Below, piece after piece: positions 25,265 to 34,395 of a stretch of DNA of 64,000 nucleotides (position 1 is the first letter of the stretch; the number at the start of each line of letters is the position of its first letter). The notes below the pieces were generated by a model. The model did no database searches, was not told where the DNA came from, and worked only from the letters and a program-made list of their open reading frames with translations. The DNA comes from JACKDW01 sp964621785 (GTDB lineage Bacteria > Myxococcota_A > Polyangia > Nannocystales > Nannocystaceae). A program made the position numbers and the translations under genes. The stretch is taken from assembly GCA_964621785.1 (NCBI GenBank), contig CAZUPD010000008.1, positions 55,427 through 119,426 of the forward strand, read 5' to 3'.

Positions 25265-27916
25265 CTATTTTTGATCGGCGAGGGTCGCACTCAATACGCG
25301 GGCGACCGCTTCCTGGTCAAATTGCCCTTTGGACAGGACGCGGGACACGGACTGGCGCAGTTGACCCATGGCGACCTCGTCTGCCATATGTGCGGTATAT
25401 ACAACAACTGGGATGCCGCTGGTCTGGTCGTCGGCGTGGAGGCGGTGTGCGAACTCAAAGCCGTCGAGCTCGGGCATTCGCAGGTCGAGGAGGACAATGT
25501 CCGGGACGGTATGGTCGACAAAGTCGAGGGCCTCACGCCCGTTGCTCGCGGTGAACACCTGCCATCCATCGCGGGTCAGGGTGCGTTTGACGACGTCGAG
25601 GAGTTCGGGCTCATCGTCGACCACCAGCACGGAACCGACTTTTTGCCGACCGAGCAGGCGGTTGATCCTCCGCAACAGCGGGGTGCGCTCGATCGGCTTG
25701 ACGAAATATGCATCTGCACCGAGGCTAAAGCCGCGCGATTGGTCGCTGAGCATGGTCAGCAACATCACCGGGATCGTGGCGGTGATGGGGTCGGTCTTGA
25801 GCCGTTCGAGGATCTCCCAGCCGTCGAGGTCGGGCATGACGACGTCGAGGATGATCATGCCGGGCTGGAGCTCGCGGGCCATCTTCATGCCCTCGGGGCC
25901 GCTGCGAGCCGAGAGCAGGCGATACCCCTCGGGGGCGAGCAAACGGTGGACCACACTGTGAACGGCATCGTCGTCGTCGACGACTAGAATCAGGTTTTGG
26001 TCGGTCAGTGAGCTCGTCTGGCGGCGCCGGGGTTGGGGGACGTCGGCAACTTCGGGGGCGGGGAGGCGGATCGTGAACGTACTGCCGACGCCGGGTGTCG
26101 AGGTGGCGCGGACCGTGGCGCCGACCATTTTGCAAAACTCGCGACAGATCGCCAGGCCGAGCCCGGTGCCGCCGTATTTACGGGTGGTCGAACTATCTGC
26201 CTGGGTAAACGGCTCAAACAGTTTGGCGAGACGGTCGGGTGCGATGCCGATGCCCGAGTCGGCGACCGAGACGTCGACCCACGGTTTGCCGTCGTCAACC
26301 ACCCGGGCTGCGGACAGTACAATCACACCATCCTCGGTAAATTTAGACGCGTTGCTGACGAGGTTGAGCAGCACCTGCCGGAGCTTGGCTTGGTCGGTGT
26401 GGATGATACCGACGTTGCCGTAGTCGCAACGCAGGGTATTGTTTTTGTGGGTGACCAAACCCTCGGTGGTCGCCACAACCTCCTCGAGCACCCCGGCGAC
26501 GTCGACGTCTTCCATGTAGACTTCCATCTTGCCGGCCTCGATCTTGGAGATGTCGAGGATGTCGCTGATGACAAATAGCAACATACGTGCAGATGCATGG
26601 ATCTTCCCGAGGTCGCGCCGTGCCTGGGGGTCGTCGATGTCTTCCTGCAGCAGCTCGCTGAAACCGATGATGGCATTCAGGGGCGTGCGCAGCTCGTGAC
26701 TCATGTTGGCCAAAAACACGGATTTGGCCTGGTTAGCTTCGTTGGCCCGGTGTTCGGCTTTTTTGCGCTCTTCGATTTCGCGTTGAAGGTCGATCGTTCG
26801 CTCGGTGACCCGGCGTTCCAAGTTGTCACGCGCCTCGATCAACGCCCGCTCGGCAGCTTTGCGCTCGGTGATATCTTGGGCGTAGACCCGCAGGCACTTC
26901 CAGGCGGAGATATAGTGGATGTGTTGTTCGTACCAGGTGCTGCCGTACTTCAATTCGCGGGTAAAGTGGGCGCCGCGGCTGGGGTCGCGGTCGGCCAATA
27001 ACTCGCGCAGCCCCGAGATCATGGCGTCGAGGCGGTCGCCCGAGAGCTGCAGTTCGGCGGAGGGATTGAGGTAGGTGACATCGCCGTCGAAGCTGACCTC
27101 GAACTTGGGGTTGGGGTCGAACTCTGGAAACGAGGCGAGACGCATCAGCTCCTCCTCGATCTCTTGCCGCTCGCTCAAGTCGTGCAGACGTACGCCGATG
27201 CGTTTGCACCCAGAATATGTATAGGCATGTAATGTGCACTCCACCGGGAGCTCGTGGCCTTCGGCGTGGAGCATCACCAACTCCTTCACACCGCGACGAT
27301 CGGCGGTCGCCAGCAGGGAACCGACAACCTGGGCCTTGCGCGACTCGCTGTAGCGCTCGGGCAGGAGGATGCCGAAGTGTTGACCGAAGACGGCTGCTTT
27401 GGGATATCCGAGGACTTCGGTTGCCGTTGTGTTCCAGTTGGTGAGACGTCCGGTTTCGTCGAGCGTGAGCAGGGCGTCGGCCGCGACTCGGTCGGCGGGG
27501 CCTAGGCCCTCGCGCGGTGTCGACTGGGCGATGAGCAGCTGGGTGCGAAGTTGGTGCAGGGTGCACGGCGGAACGATGACAACGGCACCCACGCTGCGCC
27601 ACGCCCCGAGTTGGGTCATCACGGACTCCGAAGCATCGGGCCCGACGTCCGCCACCACCACCGTCAGTGGAAGTTCGTGGCTGTAGAGTTCGAGCAGTTT
27701 TTCGGCTTCGGGGTGGTGGGCATCGACGATGCACAGGATCGGGCCGGCGTCGAGGCCCGCTTCGACGTCCACAAGCTGCTCGACCACCAAGGTGGCATAC
27801 CCGAGTGACTCTAGGCCGGCGAACAGCGACAGCGACGGCTCGAGCATCGGCTCGCAACTTGCCAATACAAGTGCGAGGTCGGGCGCTGGCGGTGCACGGT
27901 CCAGGGTGGGCTCCAA
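25265..27916 (-). CDS. PAS-containing hybrid histidine kinase with two receiver domains
   Basis: A cytoplasmic sensor kinase of about 883 aa. Order: a degenerate receiver-like N-terminus (1-130), PAS (about 140-255), a second PAS (about 265-350), a coiled coil, HisKA with the phospho-accepting His in ANMSHELRTPLN (about 407), HATPase with NLVSNASKF, DSGIGI and GGTGLGLAI, then receiver 1 with Asp in ILDVVMPDLDG (about 690) and receiver 2 with Asp in LLDLRMPELDG (about 810). No output domain or membrane segment is present. The start is uncertain: TTG 27916 with no clear ribosome site. A small open frame lies just upstream. Confidence 0.88.
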   Translation of the reverse strand: MEPTLDRAPPAPDLALVLASCEPMLEPSLSLFAGLESLGYATLVVEQLVDVEAGLDAGPILCIVDAHHPEAEKLLELYSHELPLTVVVADVGPDASESVMTQLGAWRSVGAVVIVPPCTLHQLRTQLLIAQSTPREGLGPADRVAADALLTLDETGRLTNWNTTATEVLGYPKAAVFGQHFGILLPERYSESRKAQVVGSLLATADRRGVKELVMLHAEGHELPVECTLHAYTYSGCKRIGVRLHDLSERQEIEEELMRLASFPEFDPNPKFEVSFDGDVTYLNPSAELQLSGDRLDAMISGLRELLADRDPSRGAHFTRELKYGSTWYEQHIHYISAWKCLRVYAQDITERKAAERALIEARDNLERRVTERTIDLQREIEERKKAEHRANEANQAKSVFLANMSHELRTPLNAIIGFSELLQEDIDDPQARRDLGKIHASARMLLFVISDILDISKIEAGKMEVYMEDVDVAGVLEEVVATTEGLVTHKNNTLRCDYGNVGIIHTDQAKLRQVLLNLVSNASKFTEDGVIVLSAARVVDDGKPWVDVSVADSGIGIAPDRLAKLFEPFTQADSSTTRKYGGTGLGLAICREFCKMVGATVRATSTPGVGSTFTIRLPAPEVADVPQPRRRQTSSLTDQNLILVVDDDDAVHSVVHRLLAPEGYRLLSARSGPEGMKMARELQPGMIILDVVMPDLDGWEILERLKTDPITATIPVMLLTMLSDQSRGFSLGADAYFVKPIERTPLLRRINRLLGRQKVGSVLVVDDEPELLDVVKRTLTRDGWQVFTASNGREALDFVDHTVPDIVLLDLRMPELDGFEFAHRLHADDQTSGIPVVVYTAHMADEVAMGQLRQSVSRVLSKGQFDQEAVARVLSATLADQK

Positions 27917-28362
27917 AGCTTGAACGGGAAGAGATCAGTGTGTGCGGTTGAGTTGTGCCAAGGTGTCCAACAACAGCAGCTCAATATGTCGCGGGAGGGG
28001 TTGATCGCGTGGAACTTTGTGCAACTGGGGCATCTGCAAACGCAGCATGATGCGGATTAATTTTAGGCGCCCGGTGTGTCCGGGAAACATGTCATTGAGC
28101 GTGGCCATCGCGTCGATTCGAGGGGGACATCGTATTTTGACTTGCTGTGGGCATGAAAACCATTGTGTTCAAAGCAGTTTTTCATACCTACAGGTGGGTC
28201 TCGCAGTTGCGGAAAACGCTACCGCCAGTCACTGATGTCGACCTGGTACCTCGGGTTCGAGGTTGCTCGGATCACAAAAACACAGACCACGGGTTGGACA
28301 CCCGCGGTCTGAAGTTTGTTGCGTAAATGCGTGTAGCGAAGCCCGGGCGAGCCGCTTTCCGG
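27917..28362. other. 446-bp gap with a possible 57-aa minus-strand ORF
   Basis: Apart from a terminator at 28283-28311, the only candidate gene is a minus-strand frame 28108-27935. It starts MATLNDMFPGHTGRLKLI and ends LLLLDTLAQLNRTH, 18 nt before the kinase start. Codon use is reasonable but there is no ribosome site, and I do not recognise it. It might be a small upstream partner of the kinase or chance. Confidence 0.3.
28273..28311 (-). terminator. Rho-independent terminator
   Basis: On the minus strand CAGACCGCGGGT-GTCCA-ACCCGTGGTCTG forms a 12-bp stem with one mismatch, followed by TGTTTTTGTG. It lies about 50 nt downstream of the secreted-protein gene 28363-28932. Confidence 0.78.
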
Positions 28363-28932
28363 CTAGCGCCGCCGGTACGTCAACCGGTACTTGATCGAGC
28401 GCGGGAGCATCGGCGACGACATCGTGACATCGACATGTAGGCGCGATCCGTCGGAGTTGAGTCGGTAGACGTTTTTCCGCGACCCGCCAATACCGACCAT
28501 TTTCTCGACGAGATGGTCGTTGGCGAGTTTGTGCCACACGCGAACACGCATGCCCGTAGGGTTGGTCCACGTGGTGGGCTTGGAGCTGTTGGTCTCAGCG
28601 CGGACCGAACGGTCGTCGAGTGCGATGGTCGTGTACCCGTCGTTGAGATCGATTCGGATCTGTTCGGGAACGGAGTTGGGTGGACCGAGTCGTTTGCGCG
28701 CGAGGTCCTGGACACCAGCGGCGATGGCCTCGACCGCGACTTCGATCGCGTCGTCGACACCCTTGCGCTGTTTTTGTCCCCCGACAAACACAAAGTCGCC
28801 CGAGAACTTGGCCAGCGCGTCGACGTAGCTGGCACCGGCACTTGCATGTGCGTGTGGCAGATGCGGGGCGAGGAAGGTGGCTGCGCCACACAACACACCG
28901 ACCGCGATAGAAGTACGTAAACGAGCTAACAT
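28363..28932 (-). CDS. Secreted protein of unknown function
   Basis: A 189-aa exported protein. A signal peptide (SIAVGVLCGAATFLAPHLPHAHA) probably ends at AHA-SA. The mature part begins with a helical region (DDAIEVAVEAIAAGVQDLARKRL) and continues as beta-rich sequence (TTIALDDRSVRAE, MRVRVWHKLANDHLVEKMVG, LHVDVTMSSPMLPRSIKYRLTY). No family is recognised. ATG 28932 is chosen because it gives a proper signal peptide; the frame extends upstream to 29028 without one. It has its own terminator and no obvious partners. Confidence 0.65.
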   Translation of the reverse strand: MLARLRTSIAVGVLCGAATFLAPHLPHAHASAGASYVDALAKFSGDFVFVGGQKQRKGVDDAIEVAVEAIAAGVQDLARKRLGPPNSVPEQIRIDLNDGYTTIALDDRSVRAETNSSKPTTWTNPTGMRVRVWHKLANDHLVEKMVGIGGSRKNVYRLNSDGSRLHVDVTMSSPMLPRSIKYRLTYRRR

Positions 28933-29028
28933 AGTGATCCATATCATAGCGAAAAATGGTTCACTGGTCGCCAGGAAATTGTGACAAAATGATTTCACAT
29001 CCTCATTTGGGTTTGTGACAAAGGGCAT

Positions 29029-30060
29029 TCAACTACCCAAGATCAAACTGAGATCGCCGAACTCGTGGCACAAAAACCCCATGGTGGCCGCCTGGTTCCA
29101 GATCTCGGTCAGACGTGGGCGCGGGGCAAATGCCCCGAGCAACTCGAAGTGACTCTCGCCCGGCCCGTGCATCCCGGTGAGGATGCTGTCGACCACCCGT
29201 AGTTCGGTCGCCGCTGACAGTCGCAGATCGGTGATGTCGGAACCGGCCGTGAGGCCGCCCGGTTTGCGCGCAGCGCCTTCGAGGGCGCGGACCACAGTCG
29301 TACCGACGGCGACGATCCGGCGGCCGCGAGCCTGCGCCCCGGCGATTGCGTCGACGGTCGTTTGCGGGATGTCGTAGCGCTCGGGCAGGGGGAGGCGGGC
29401 GTCGAGTTGCGGATCCCCAGTCGAACTCAGTCCGGCTGCGTGGGTCAGGGTTGAGATCTCCACGCCACGGGCGCGCAGTTGCTCGAGCAAGGACCATGTC
29501 AGCCCGCGGCCCGCCGACGGCATTTCAGCAGCCCACGGGCGTGCCGCGTAGATCGTTTGGAACTGGTCGAGCGGGAAATCCTGATCGAGGTACGAGTATT
29601 GGATGGGACGACCATTTGTATATAAAAAATTCCATAGCTGGCGCGGGTCGGTGAACGAAAGTTGAACCAACCGGGCAGACACCGGGTCGACGTCGATAAC
29701 ATCGGCTGCGAGCGTGGCTGTGTTGCGACCGAGGATGATCGTCTGCCCGGGTGTGAGGCGTGGGGCCAGGCCGCGGTGTTCGGTCGGGACGCGCCACGAG
29801 CCCTCGCCAAACAGGACACACCACACCACGCCGTAGCGAGCCGCGGCCGCGAGGCGGATTTCAAAGGTCTGGGTGCCATCTGCGAGGGATGCTGGGAGCG
29901 AAGCCGGGAACGTCGCTGCATCGTTGACCACGAGGACATCGCCGCGATCGAGGAAGTCGGGGAGGGACCGCAGCGCGGTTGGATGCAGCGGGCCGCCCGG
30001 GTGGGCGACCATCAACTGCAACGCCTCGCGCCGCGGGGGGGGATGGGTTGCGGGGCTCAT
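29029..30060 (-). CDS. QueA-like S-adenosylmethionine:tRNA ribosyltransferase-isomerase
   Basis: A 343-aa protein of the QueA family, which transfers the ribosyl part of SAM to 7-aminomethyl-deazaguanine in tRNA to make epoxyqueuosine. Visible landmarks are LVVNDAATFPASL (usually VNNTRV), AAEMPSAGRGLTW, LTHAAGLSS and GTTVVRALEGA. Several residues differ from canonical QueA, as in divergent QueA-like proteins. ATG 30060 is strongly supported by AGGAGG 5 nt upstream and by an ATGA overlap with the SDR gene. A queG gene (46898-48016) is elsewhere in the window, so a queuosine pathway is plausible. Confidence 0.82.
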   Translation of the reverse strand: MSPATHPPPRREALQLMVAHPGGPLHPTALRSLPDFLDRGDVLVVNDAATFPASLPASLADGTQTFEIRLAAAARYGVVWCVLFGEGSWRVPTEHRGLAPRLTPGQTIILGRNTATLAADVIDVDPVSARLVQLSFTDPRQLWNFLYTNGRPIQYSYLDQDFPLDQFQTIYAARPWAAEMPSAGRGLTWSLLEQLRARGVEISTLTHAAGLSSTGDPQLDARLPLPERYDIPQTTVDAIAGAQARGRRIVAVGTTVVRALEGAARKPGGLTAGSDITDLRLSAATELRVVDSILTGMHGPGESHFELLGAFAPRPRLTEIWNQAATMGFLCHEFGDLSLILGS

Positions 30061-30809
30061 GCGACCTCCTTTGTAGGCATCGGCAAGGATGATGCAGATA
30101 CACGGGATCCGTTGGGGACTTGTCCGGGGTCGGCGATCAACGCCGCGATACGTGCAGCGACCGCTTCGGGGCGGGCGAGTGTGGTCGGGTCCGCATCGGG
30201 GATTGCATCTGCATGCATTTGCGTATCCATCTCTCCCGGATCGACGCTCACCGCCCACACGCCGCGTTGTCCGAGTTCCGCCGCCCAGATGCGCGTGAGA
30301 TGGTCGGTGGCCGCTTTGGATACGCTGTAGGCACCCCAGGTCGGATAGGCCTCGACCGCGGCATCGGAACTGATTTGGACGATCAATCCCTGCCCCCGCA
30401 GCGCCATCCCGGCGGCGAGTTGCCGCGAAAGCTCAAATGCACCGAGCAGGTTGACTTGGAGGACCTCGGCAAAGCTCTCGGACGTGGTGTCGAGCAGGGG
30501 TTGCAGCGGCGTTTTGCCGAGTGCACTGGCGTTGTGCACCAGGACATCGACATGTCCGAGAAACGTCGACGCCTGGTGGGCGATCGCAATCGCAGCTTGG
30601 GGGGATGCGAGATCGCCGATGATTGCGAAGGCATTCCCGCCGGCGGAATTGATTGCGTCTACAACTTCGCCGAGGGTCTCCGGGTTGCGGCCGACCAGGC
30701 CGAGGCGCCCACCCGTCCGCGAAAGCTCGAATGCGAGAGCGCGGCCGAGCCCGCGGCTCGCTCCGGTGATCAACATCGTGGTATCTGATCGTTCACGTGT
30801 GGTTGTCAT
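30057..30809 (-). CDS. Short-chain dehydrogenase/reductase (SDR)
   Basis: A 250-aa classical SDR with the nucleotide-binding TGASRGLGRA (15-24), HNAS in place of NNAG, the catalytic Ser in VQISSD and YSVSK (Tyr/Lys pair). VSVDPGEMDTQM follows, where substrate specificity is set. The substrate cannot be inferred. It is co-transcribed with the QueA-like gene (ATGA overlap) and divergent from an XRE-cupin regulator that may control it. Confidence 0.85.
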   Translation of the reverse strand: MTTTRERSDTTMLITGASRGLGRALAFELSRTGGRLGLVGRNPETLGEVVDAINSAGGNAFAIIGDLASPQAAIAIAHQASTFLGHVDVLVHNASALGKTPLQPLLDTTSESFAEVLQVNLLGAFELSRQLAAGMALRGQGLIVQISSDAAVEAYPTWGAYSVSKAATDHLTRIWAAELGQRGVWAVSVDPGEMDTQMHADAIPDADPTTLARPEAVAARIAALIADPGQVPNGSRVSASSLPMPTKEVA

Positions 30810-30826
30810 GGGCTGACTGTGGATGC

Positions 30827-30857
30827 GTTTGATAGAAAATCATCAAACTTGATATTT
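30827..30857. promoter_or_regulatory. Operator/promoter between SDR and XRE-cupin genes
   Basis: GTTTGAT (30827-30833) and ATCAAAC (30842-30848) are perfect inverted arms with an 8-bp centre in an AT-rich patch. They overlap a possible plus-strand promoter TTGATA-N17-ATATTT (30829-30857). The likely binder is the adjacent XRE-cupin protein acting on itself and the divergent SDR operon. Confidence 0.5.
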
Positions 30858-30883
30858 AAATAGCAAAGGTCCAACCTGATGGC

Positions 30884-31441
30884 ATGGATGCACGAATTCA
30901 GGCCAACTTAGGTGAGAACGTTCGCCTGCTTCGGGAGGCTCGCGGGCTGACACAACAGCAGGTCGCCAAGCTCGCCGGGGTCCCGCGACCGACCTGGGCC
31001 AACCTCGAAACCGGGATGGCCAATCCGACACTTGCCGTTTTGGTTAAGGTCGCGACCGCACTACAGGTGCGGATCGAAGAGCTCCTCGGTCCCCCGCGGG
31101 TATCGGCCCAACATTTTAAAGCCGCCGAGCTACCCGTGCGTACCCGCGGGAACGTTCGTGTTCGCAAGTTGCTGCCCGAAGCGGTCCCGGGACTCGAGAT
31201 CGAGCGTATGGAACTCAAGCCCGGGGCTTCGATGACGGGCATCCCCCATACTCCGGGTACCCGCGAATACCTGACGTGTGAACGGGGAAGCATCGAGCTG
31301 ACGCTCACCGGTCAAACCTACGTGCTTGCTGCTGGGGATGTGGTGGTGTTTCGCGGAGACCAACGCCACGGCTATCGCAATCGCAGTTCGAAGACGAGTG
31401 TGGCCTACAGCGTCATCGCGTTTGCTCCGATCGCTCCATGA
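30884..31441 (+). CDS. XRE-cupin transcriptional regulator
   Basis: A 185-aa protein. The N-terminal helix-turn-helix (NVRLLREARGLTQQQVAKLA, then VPRPTWANLETGMANPTL) is followed by a cupin beta-barrel domain (about 105-185; SMTGIPHTPGTREYLTCERG, LAAGDVVVFRGDQRHGYRN) that should bind a small ligand or metal. ATG 30884 sits just after the AT-rich operator region. It is divergent from the SDR/QueA-like operon and probably regulates it. Confidence 0.9.
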   Translation: MDARIQANLGENVRLLREARGLTQQQVAKLAGVPRPTWANLETGMANPTLAVLVKVATALQVRIEELLGPPRVSAQHFKAAELPVRTRGNVRVRKLLPEAVPGLEIERMELKPGASMTGIPHTPGTREYLTCERGSIELTLTGQTYVLAAGDVVVFRGDQRHGYRNRSSKTSVAYSVIAFAPIAP

Positions 31442-31637
31442 GGTCTACGGCCCTCACATCTGCATGTTGCTGCATGCGTGTTTCCCCTTTCGGTTTGAAA
31501 AATGCAGTGACCGCAGCCAGTTGGCAGGGCGTGCGAGCTGGTCGCGGAAACAGGTGTACAAAGCTCGACAGGGTCGAGAGAATGTCGGAGCCCATGTTGG
31601 GGTCTGTGGACGTACCCCCAAAAAACGAGAGGTGAGC

Positions 31638-32567
31638 ATGAAATCAACCGTTACAATCGCAACCCTACTCGCGGCGTTGCTGGCCACGCCGGCGGCCGCA
31701 GAGGAACCAGCCGCAGGGGCAGAAGTAGATGCATCAGCATCAGTCGCCCTGGCCACACCCGAGGAAGATGCGGCCGACGACGAAGAGGCCGACGATATCC
31801 TTACAGTACTCGAACTCCCGTTGGCGACCGAGAGCATGCGTGAGGCGGGTGTCGAAGAAGAGGAGATCCAAGAGGCGTTAGACGGTGCATCCGAAGTCGG
31901 ACTGTCCGCCGGTGAGGCCTCTGAGATCCTGGTCGAAGAGGCAGAGGTCAATAAAAAACGCGGGATCAAACGCGGCTTTGGTCTGTACGTGCGCATGCTG
32001 TTGGCTGACGGTCTGCGCGGCAAGGAGTTGCGGGCAAAGATCCGCGAACGCAAGGCCGAACAAAAACCGCTGACCGACGAGGAAAAACAGCAGATCAAAG
32101 AAAAACTCAAGGCCGGACGCGAAGCCGAAGTCGCCCGCAAAAAGGCCCTGCGCGAGCGGATCAAGACCCTCAAAAAAGAGGGCAAGAAGATCACGTACCG
32201 CAACCACAAGCGCCACACACAACTGAAGAAACGGCGGCGCAATGAGCTTGTCAAACACCGCGAGCGCGTGGCCAAAATCCAGGCCAAGACCGAGGGCGAG
32301 TTGACCGACGAGGAGAAGAAGTTGCTCGCGCTCGAGGCCAAGCGCCATCACAAGAAGATGAAAAAGATCCGAGAGGATCGCAAGGAATTGCGAGAGGACC
32401 GCAAGGAGGCCCGCGAGGACAAAAAAGAAATCCGCGAGGACCTCAAAGCCGCCCGCGAGGGCCACAAGGAACTCAAGGAAAAACACGAGAAACTCAAAGA
32501 GATCAAAGAAAAACGCAAGGAAAAGCGTGAGGAACGCAAGGACAAACGCGGTAAACCCGGGACGTAA
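31638..32567 (+). CDS. Secreted Lys/Glu/Arg-rich coiled-coil protein
   Basis: A 309-aa protein with a signal peptide (TIATLLAALLATPAAAEE). An acidic segment comes next (about 25-65), then a helical part (ESMREAGVEEEEIQEALDGA). From about residue 150 to the end, runs of highly charged helix dominate, such as REDRKELREDRKEAREDKK and KRKEKREERKDKRG. This suggests a long single alpha-helix or coiled coil in the periplasm or outside. I recognise no family. ATG 31638 is preceded by GAGAGGTGAG. The next gene, a small lipoprotein, follows after 2 nt. Confidence 0.72.
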   Translation: MKSTVTIATLLAALLATPAAAEEPAAGAEVDASASVALATPEEDAADDEEADDILTVLELPLATESMREAGVEEEEIQEALDGASEVGLSAGEASEILVEEAEVNKKRGIKRGFGLYVRMLLADGLRGKELRAKIRERKAEQKPLTDEEKQQIKEKLKAGREAEVARKKALRERIKTLKKEGKKITYRNHKRHTQLKKRRRNELVKHRERVAKIQAKTEGELTDEEKKLLALEAKRHHKKMKKIREDRKELREDRKEAREDKKEIREDLKAAREGHKELKEKHEKLKEIKEKRKEKREERKDKRGKPGT

Positions 32568-32569
32568 GG

Positions 32570-32926
32570 ATGGTGAAAATCATGCAGATGCACACATATA
32601 AACTCCTCACACTCTCCCTGTGTTTGTCGCTCGTCGGTGCCTGTGACAGCGGTGACAAGCCCGCCGATGAACCGGCAAAGACGGCGAAGAAACCCGCCGA
32701 AAAACCGGCGGAGAAACCCGTCGAAACCGAACCCGAATCCCAACTCGATCCCAAGGTCGCCAAGGCGGTGGCCATCGCCAAGGAGATCGAAGGAAATATG
32801 GATGACACCGATGCCATCCTCGAAAAACACGGCCTCGACCGCGACTCACTCGAGCAGATGATGTACGAGATTGCCCGCGACCCCACGCTCTCGAACGCCT
32901 ACGAACAAGCACTGATCGCCGGCTAA
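32570..32926 (+). CDS. Small lipoprotein
   Basis: A lipoprotein of up to 118 aa with the lipobox LVGAC near residue 25, a Lys/Pro/Glu-rich linker (KKPAEKPAEKPVETE), and a helical C-terminal segment (AVAIAKEIEGNMDDTDAILE, LDRDSLEQMMYEIARDPTL). Three in-frame ATGs (32570, 32582, 32588) could start it. It is tightly coupled to the upstream charged-coil protein, so the two may work together at the cell surface. Function unknown. Confidence 0.7.
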   Translation: MVKIMQMHTYKLLTLSLCLSLVGACDSGDKPADEPAKTAKKPAEKPAEKPVETEPESQLDPKVAKAVAIAKEIEGNMDDTDAILEKHGLDRDSLEQMMYEIARDPTLSNAYEQALIAG

Positions 32927-32949
32927 CCCACGGTTGTCAGGTGTACCCA

Positions 32950-32982
32950 TCACCCCGGGTCGTTGTTGCGGCTCGGGGTTTT
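32950..32982 (+). terminator. Possible terminator hairpin
   Basis: ACCCCG ... CGGGGTTTT surrounds a GC-rich centre just after the small lipoprotein gene and before the aminotransferase start. The stem is short and the spacer long, so support is moderate. The terminal T-run reaches the aminotransferase start region. Confidence 0.4.
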
Positions 32983-32983
32983 G

Positions 32984-34204
32984 ATGTATATCCGTGTAAT
33001 GTCCATCGCCATCGCTAGCGAACAGTCGAAGTACGCATCTTTGTGGACACTTGAACCCGGAACTCGGTACCTCAATCACGGGAGTTATGGCGCGTGCCCG
33101 CGGGTTGTCCAGGCCGCTCAACGCGAGCTGCGGGATGAGCTCGAGTGTCAGCCCTTTCGATTTTTTCAGCGGCGGTTGGAACCACTGCTCGACCGTGCCC
33201 GCGCGGCATTGGCCGGTGTGGTCGGGGCCTCGGCGGACGACTTGGCGTTTGTTACCAACGCGACCGGTGGCGTCAATACGGTGTTGCGTTCGTTGAATCT
33301 ACAACCGGGCGATGAACTGCTGGTGACCGACCACGAGTACAATGCCTGCCGCAACGCACTCGAGTTTGTCGCCCGGCGCCGCGGGGCCGTGGTGCGGGTT
33401 GTCGCCGTCCCGTTTCCGCTGTCCGACCCCGGCGAGGTCATTCAACCGATTCTCGATGCCGTGACACCCAAGACCCGGTTCATGTTGATCGACCATGTCA
33501 CCAGTCCGACGGGGCTCGTGTTGCCGCTCGATACCATTGTTCCCGAACTGCGCACGCGCGGGGTTGAGTGCATCGTCGACGGTGCCCATGCCGTGGGTCA
33601 GGTGCCCTTGCAACTCGCACAACTCGGGGCTGCGTTTTATACCTCGAATGCACACAAGTGGCTGTGTGCACCCAAAGGGTCGGCGTTTTTATATGTCCGT
33701 CGGGACATGCAAGATATGGTTCAACCACTGGTCATCAGTCACGGCTACAACGTGACCCGCAGCGATCGCAGCCACTTTCGGGTCATGTTTGATTGGACGG
33801 GTACACGAGATCCTACGGCGTGGTTGGTGACGCCGGAGGTGATTGCGTTTTACGAAGGACTCCCCGGTGGTCTCCCGGCGGTGCAGGCCCACAATCGGGC
33901 GTTGTGTCAGGTGGGCCACGGGTTGTTGTGCGAGGCCCTCGGTGTCGAGCGTCCAGCCCCGGCGTCGATGATGGGGTCGCTTGCGACAGTGGTCCTGCCG
34001 AGCAATCCCGATGTTCGGGTCGAGCCACCGGTGATGCTCGACCCGGATCAGGAGCGCTTGATGCAGGAGTTCAACATCGAGGTGCCGATCCTCCCGTGGC
34101 CCCAGCCGCCCCAGCGAGTGTTGCGGATATCGGCGCAACTCTATAATTGTGTTGCCGACTACCGTGCACTGGCCGCGGCGCTGAAACAGATGTTCGGGCG
34201 CTAA
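32984..34204 (+). CDS. Class V aminotransferase (isopenicillin-N epimerase-like)
   Basis: A PLP-dependent enzyme of about 406 aa. YLNHGSYGACPR near the N-terminus, VTNATGGVNTVL, TDHEYNACRN, IVDGAHAVGQVPL (the PLP-contacting Asp) and TSNAHKWLCAPKG (the Schiff-base lysine) mark the CefD/cysteine-desulfurase-like class V fold. The substrate is not determined: relatives act as epimerases, desulfurases or lyases. ATG 32984 or ATG 32999 could start it. It is a single gene, followed by 190 bp of apparently non-coding sequence containing a perfect 12-bp palindrome at 34250-34261. Confidence 0.86.
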   Translation: MYIRVMSIAIASEQSKYASLWTLEPGTRYLNHGSYGACPRVVQAAQRELRDELECQPFRFFQRRLEPLLDRARAALAGVVGASADDLAFVTNATGGVNTVLRSLNLQPGDELLVTDHEYNACRNALEFVARRRGAVVRVVAVPFPLSDPGEVIQPILDAVTPKTRFMLIDHVTSPTGLVLPLDTIVPELRTRGVECIVDGAHAVGQVPLQLAQLGAAFYTSNAHKWLCAPKGSAFLYVRRDMQDMVQPLVISHGYNVTRSDRSHFRVMFDWTGTRDPTAWLVTPEVIAFYEGLPGGLPAVQAHNRALCQVGHGLLCEALGVERPAPASMMGSLATVVLPSNPDVRVEPPVMLDPDQERLMQEFNIEVPILPWPQPPQRVLRISAQLYNCVADYRALAAALKQMFGR

Positions 34205-34395
34205 ACCCAACTCCCCGTTCTTGCAGATACATGCAGCGGCGGATGTGCACCGCACGTGCGGACCAAGGTGTTCCACTGGGCTGTGGTTTTTCCGGGGCAT
34301 GGACCCCGCAGCGAGGGGGCGTCGAGCGTTTGCACATCGCGCCGCGAAGTTCCGGCGTCCGTCTTGGGCCGAAGTTGGTGTAACCTCGCACTATC

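Noticed and set aside
34250..34261. Perfect palindrome CCGCACGTGCGG
   Set aside because: Short GC-rich palindromes are expected by chance here; no second copy nearby to suggest an operator.
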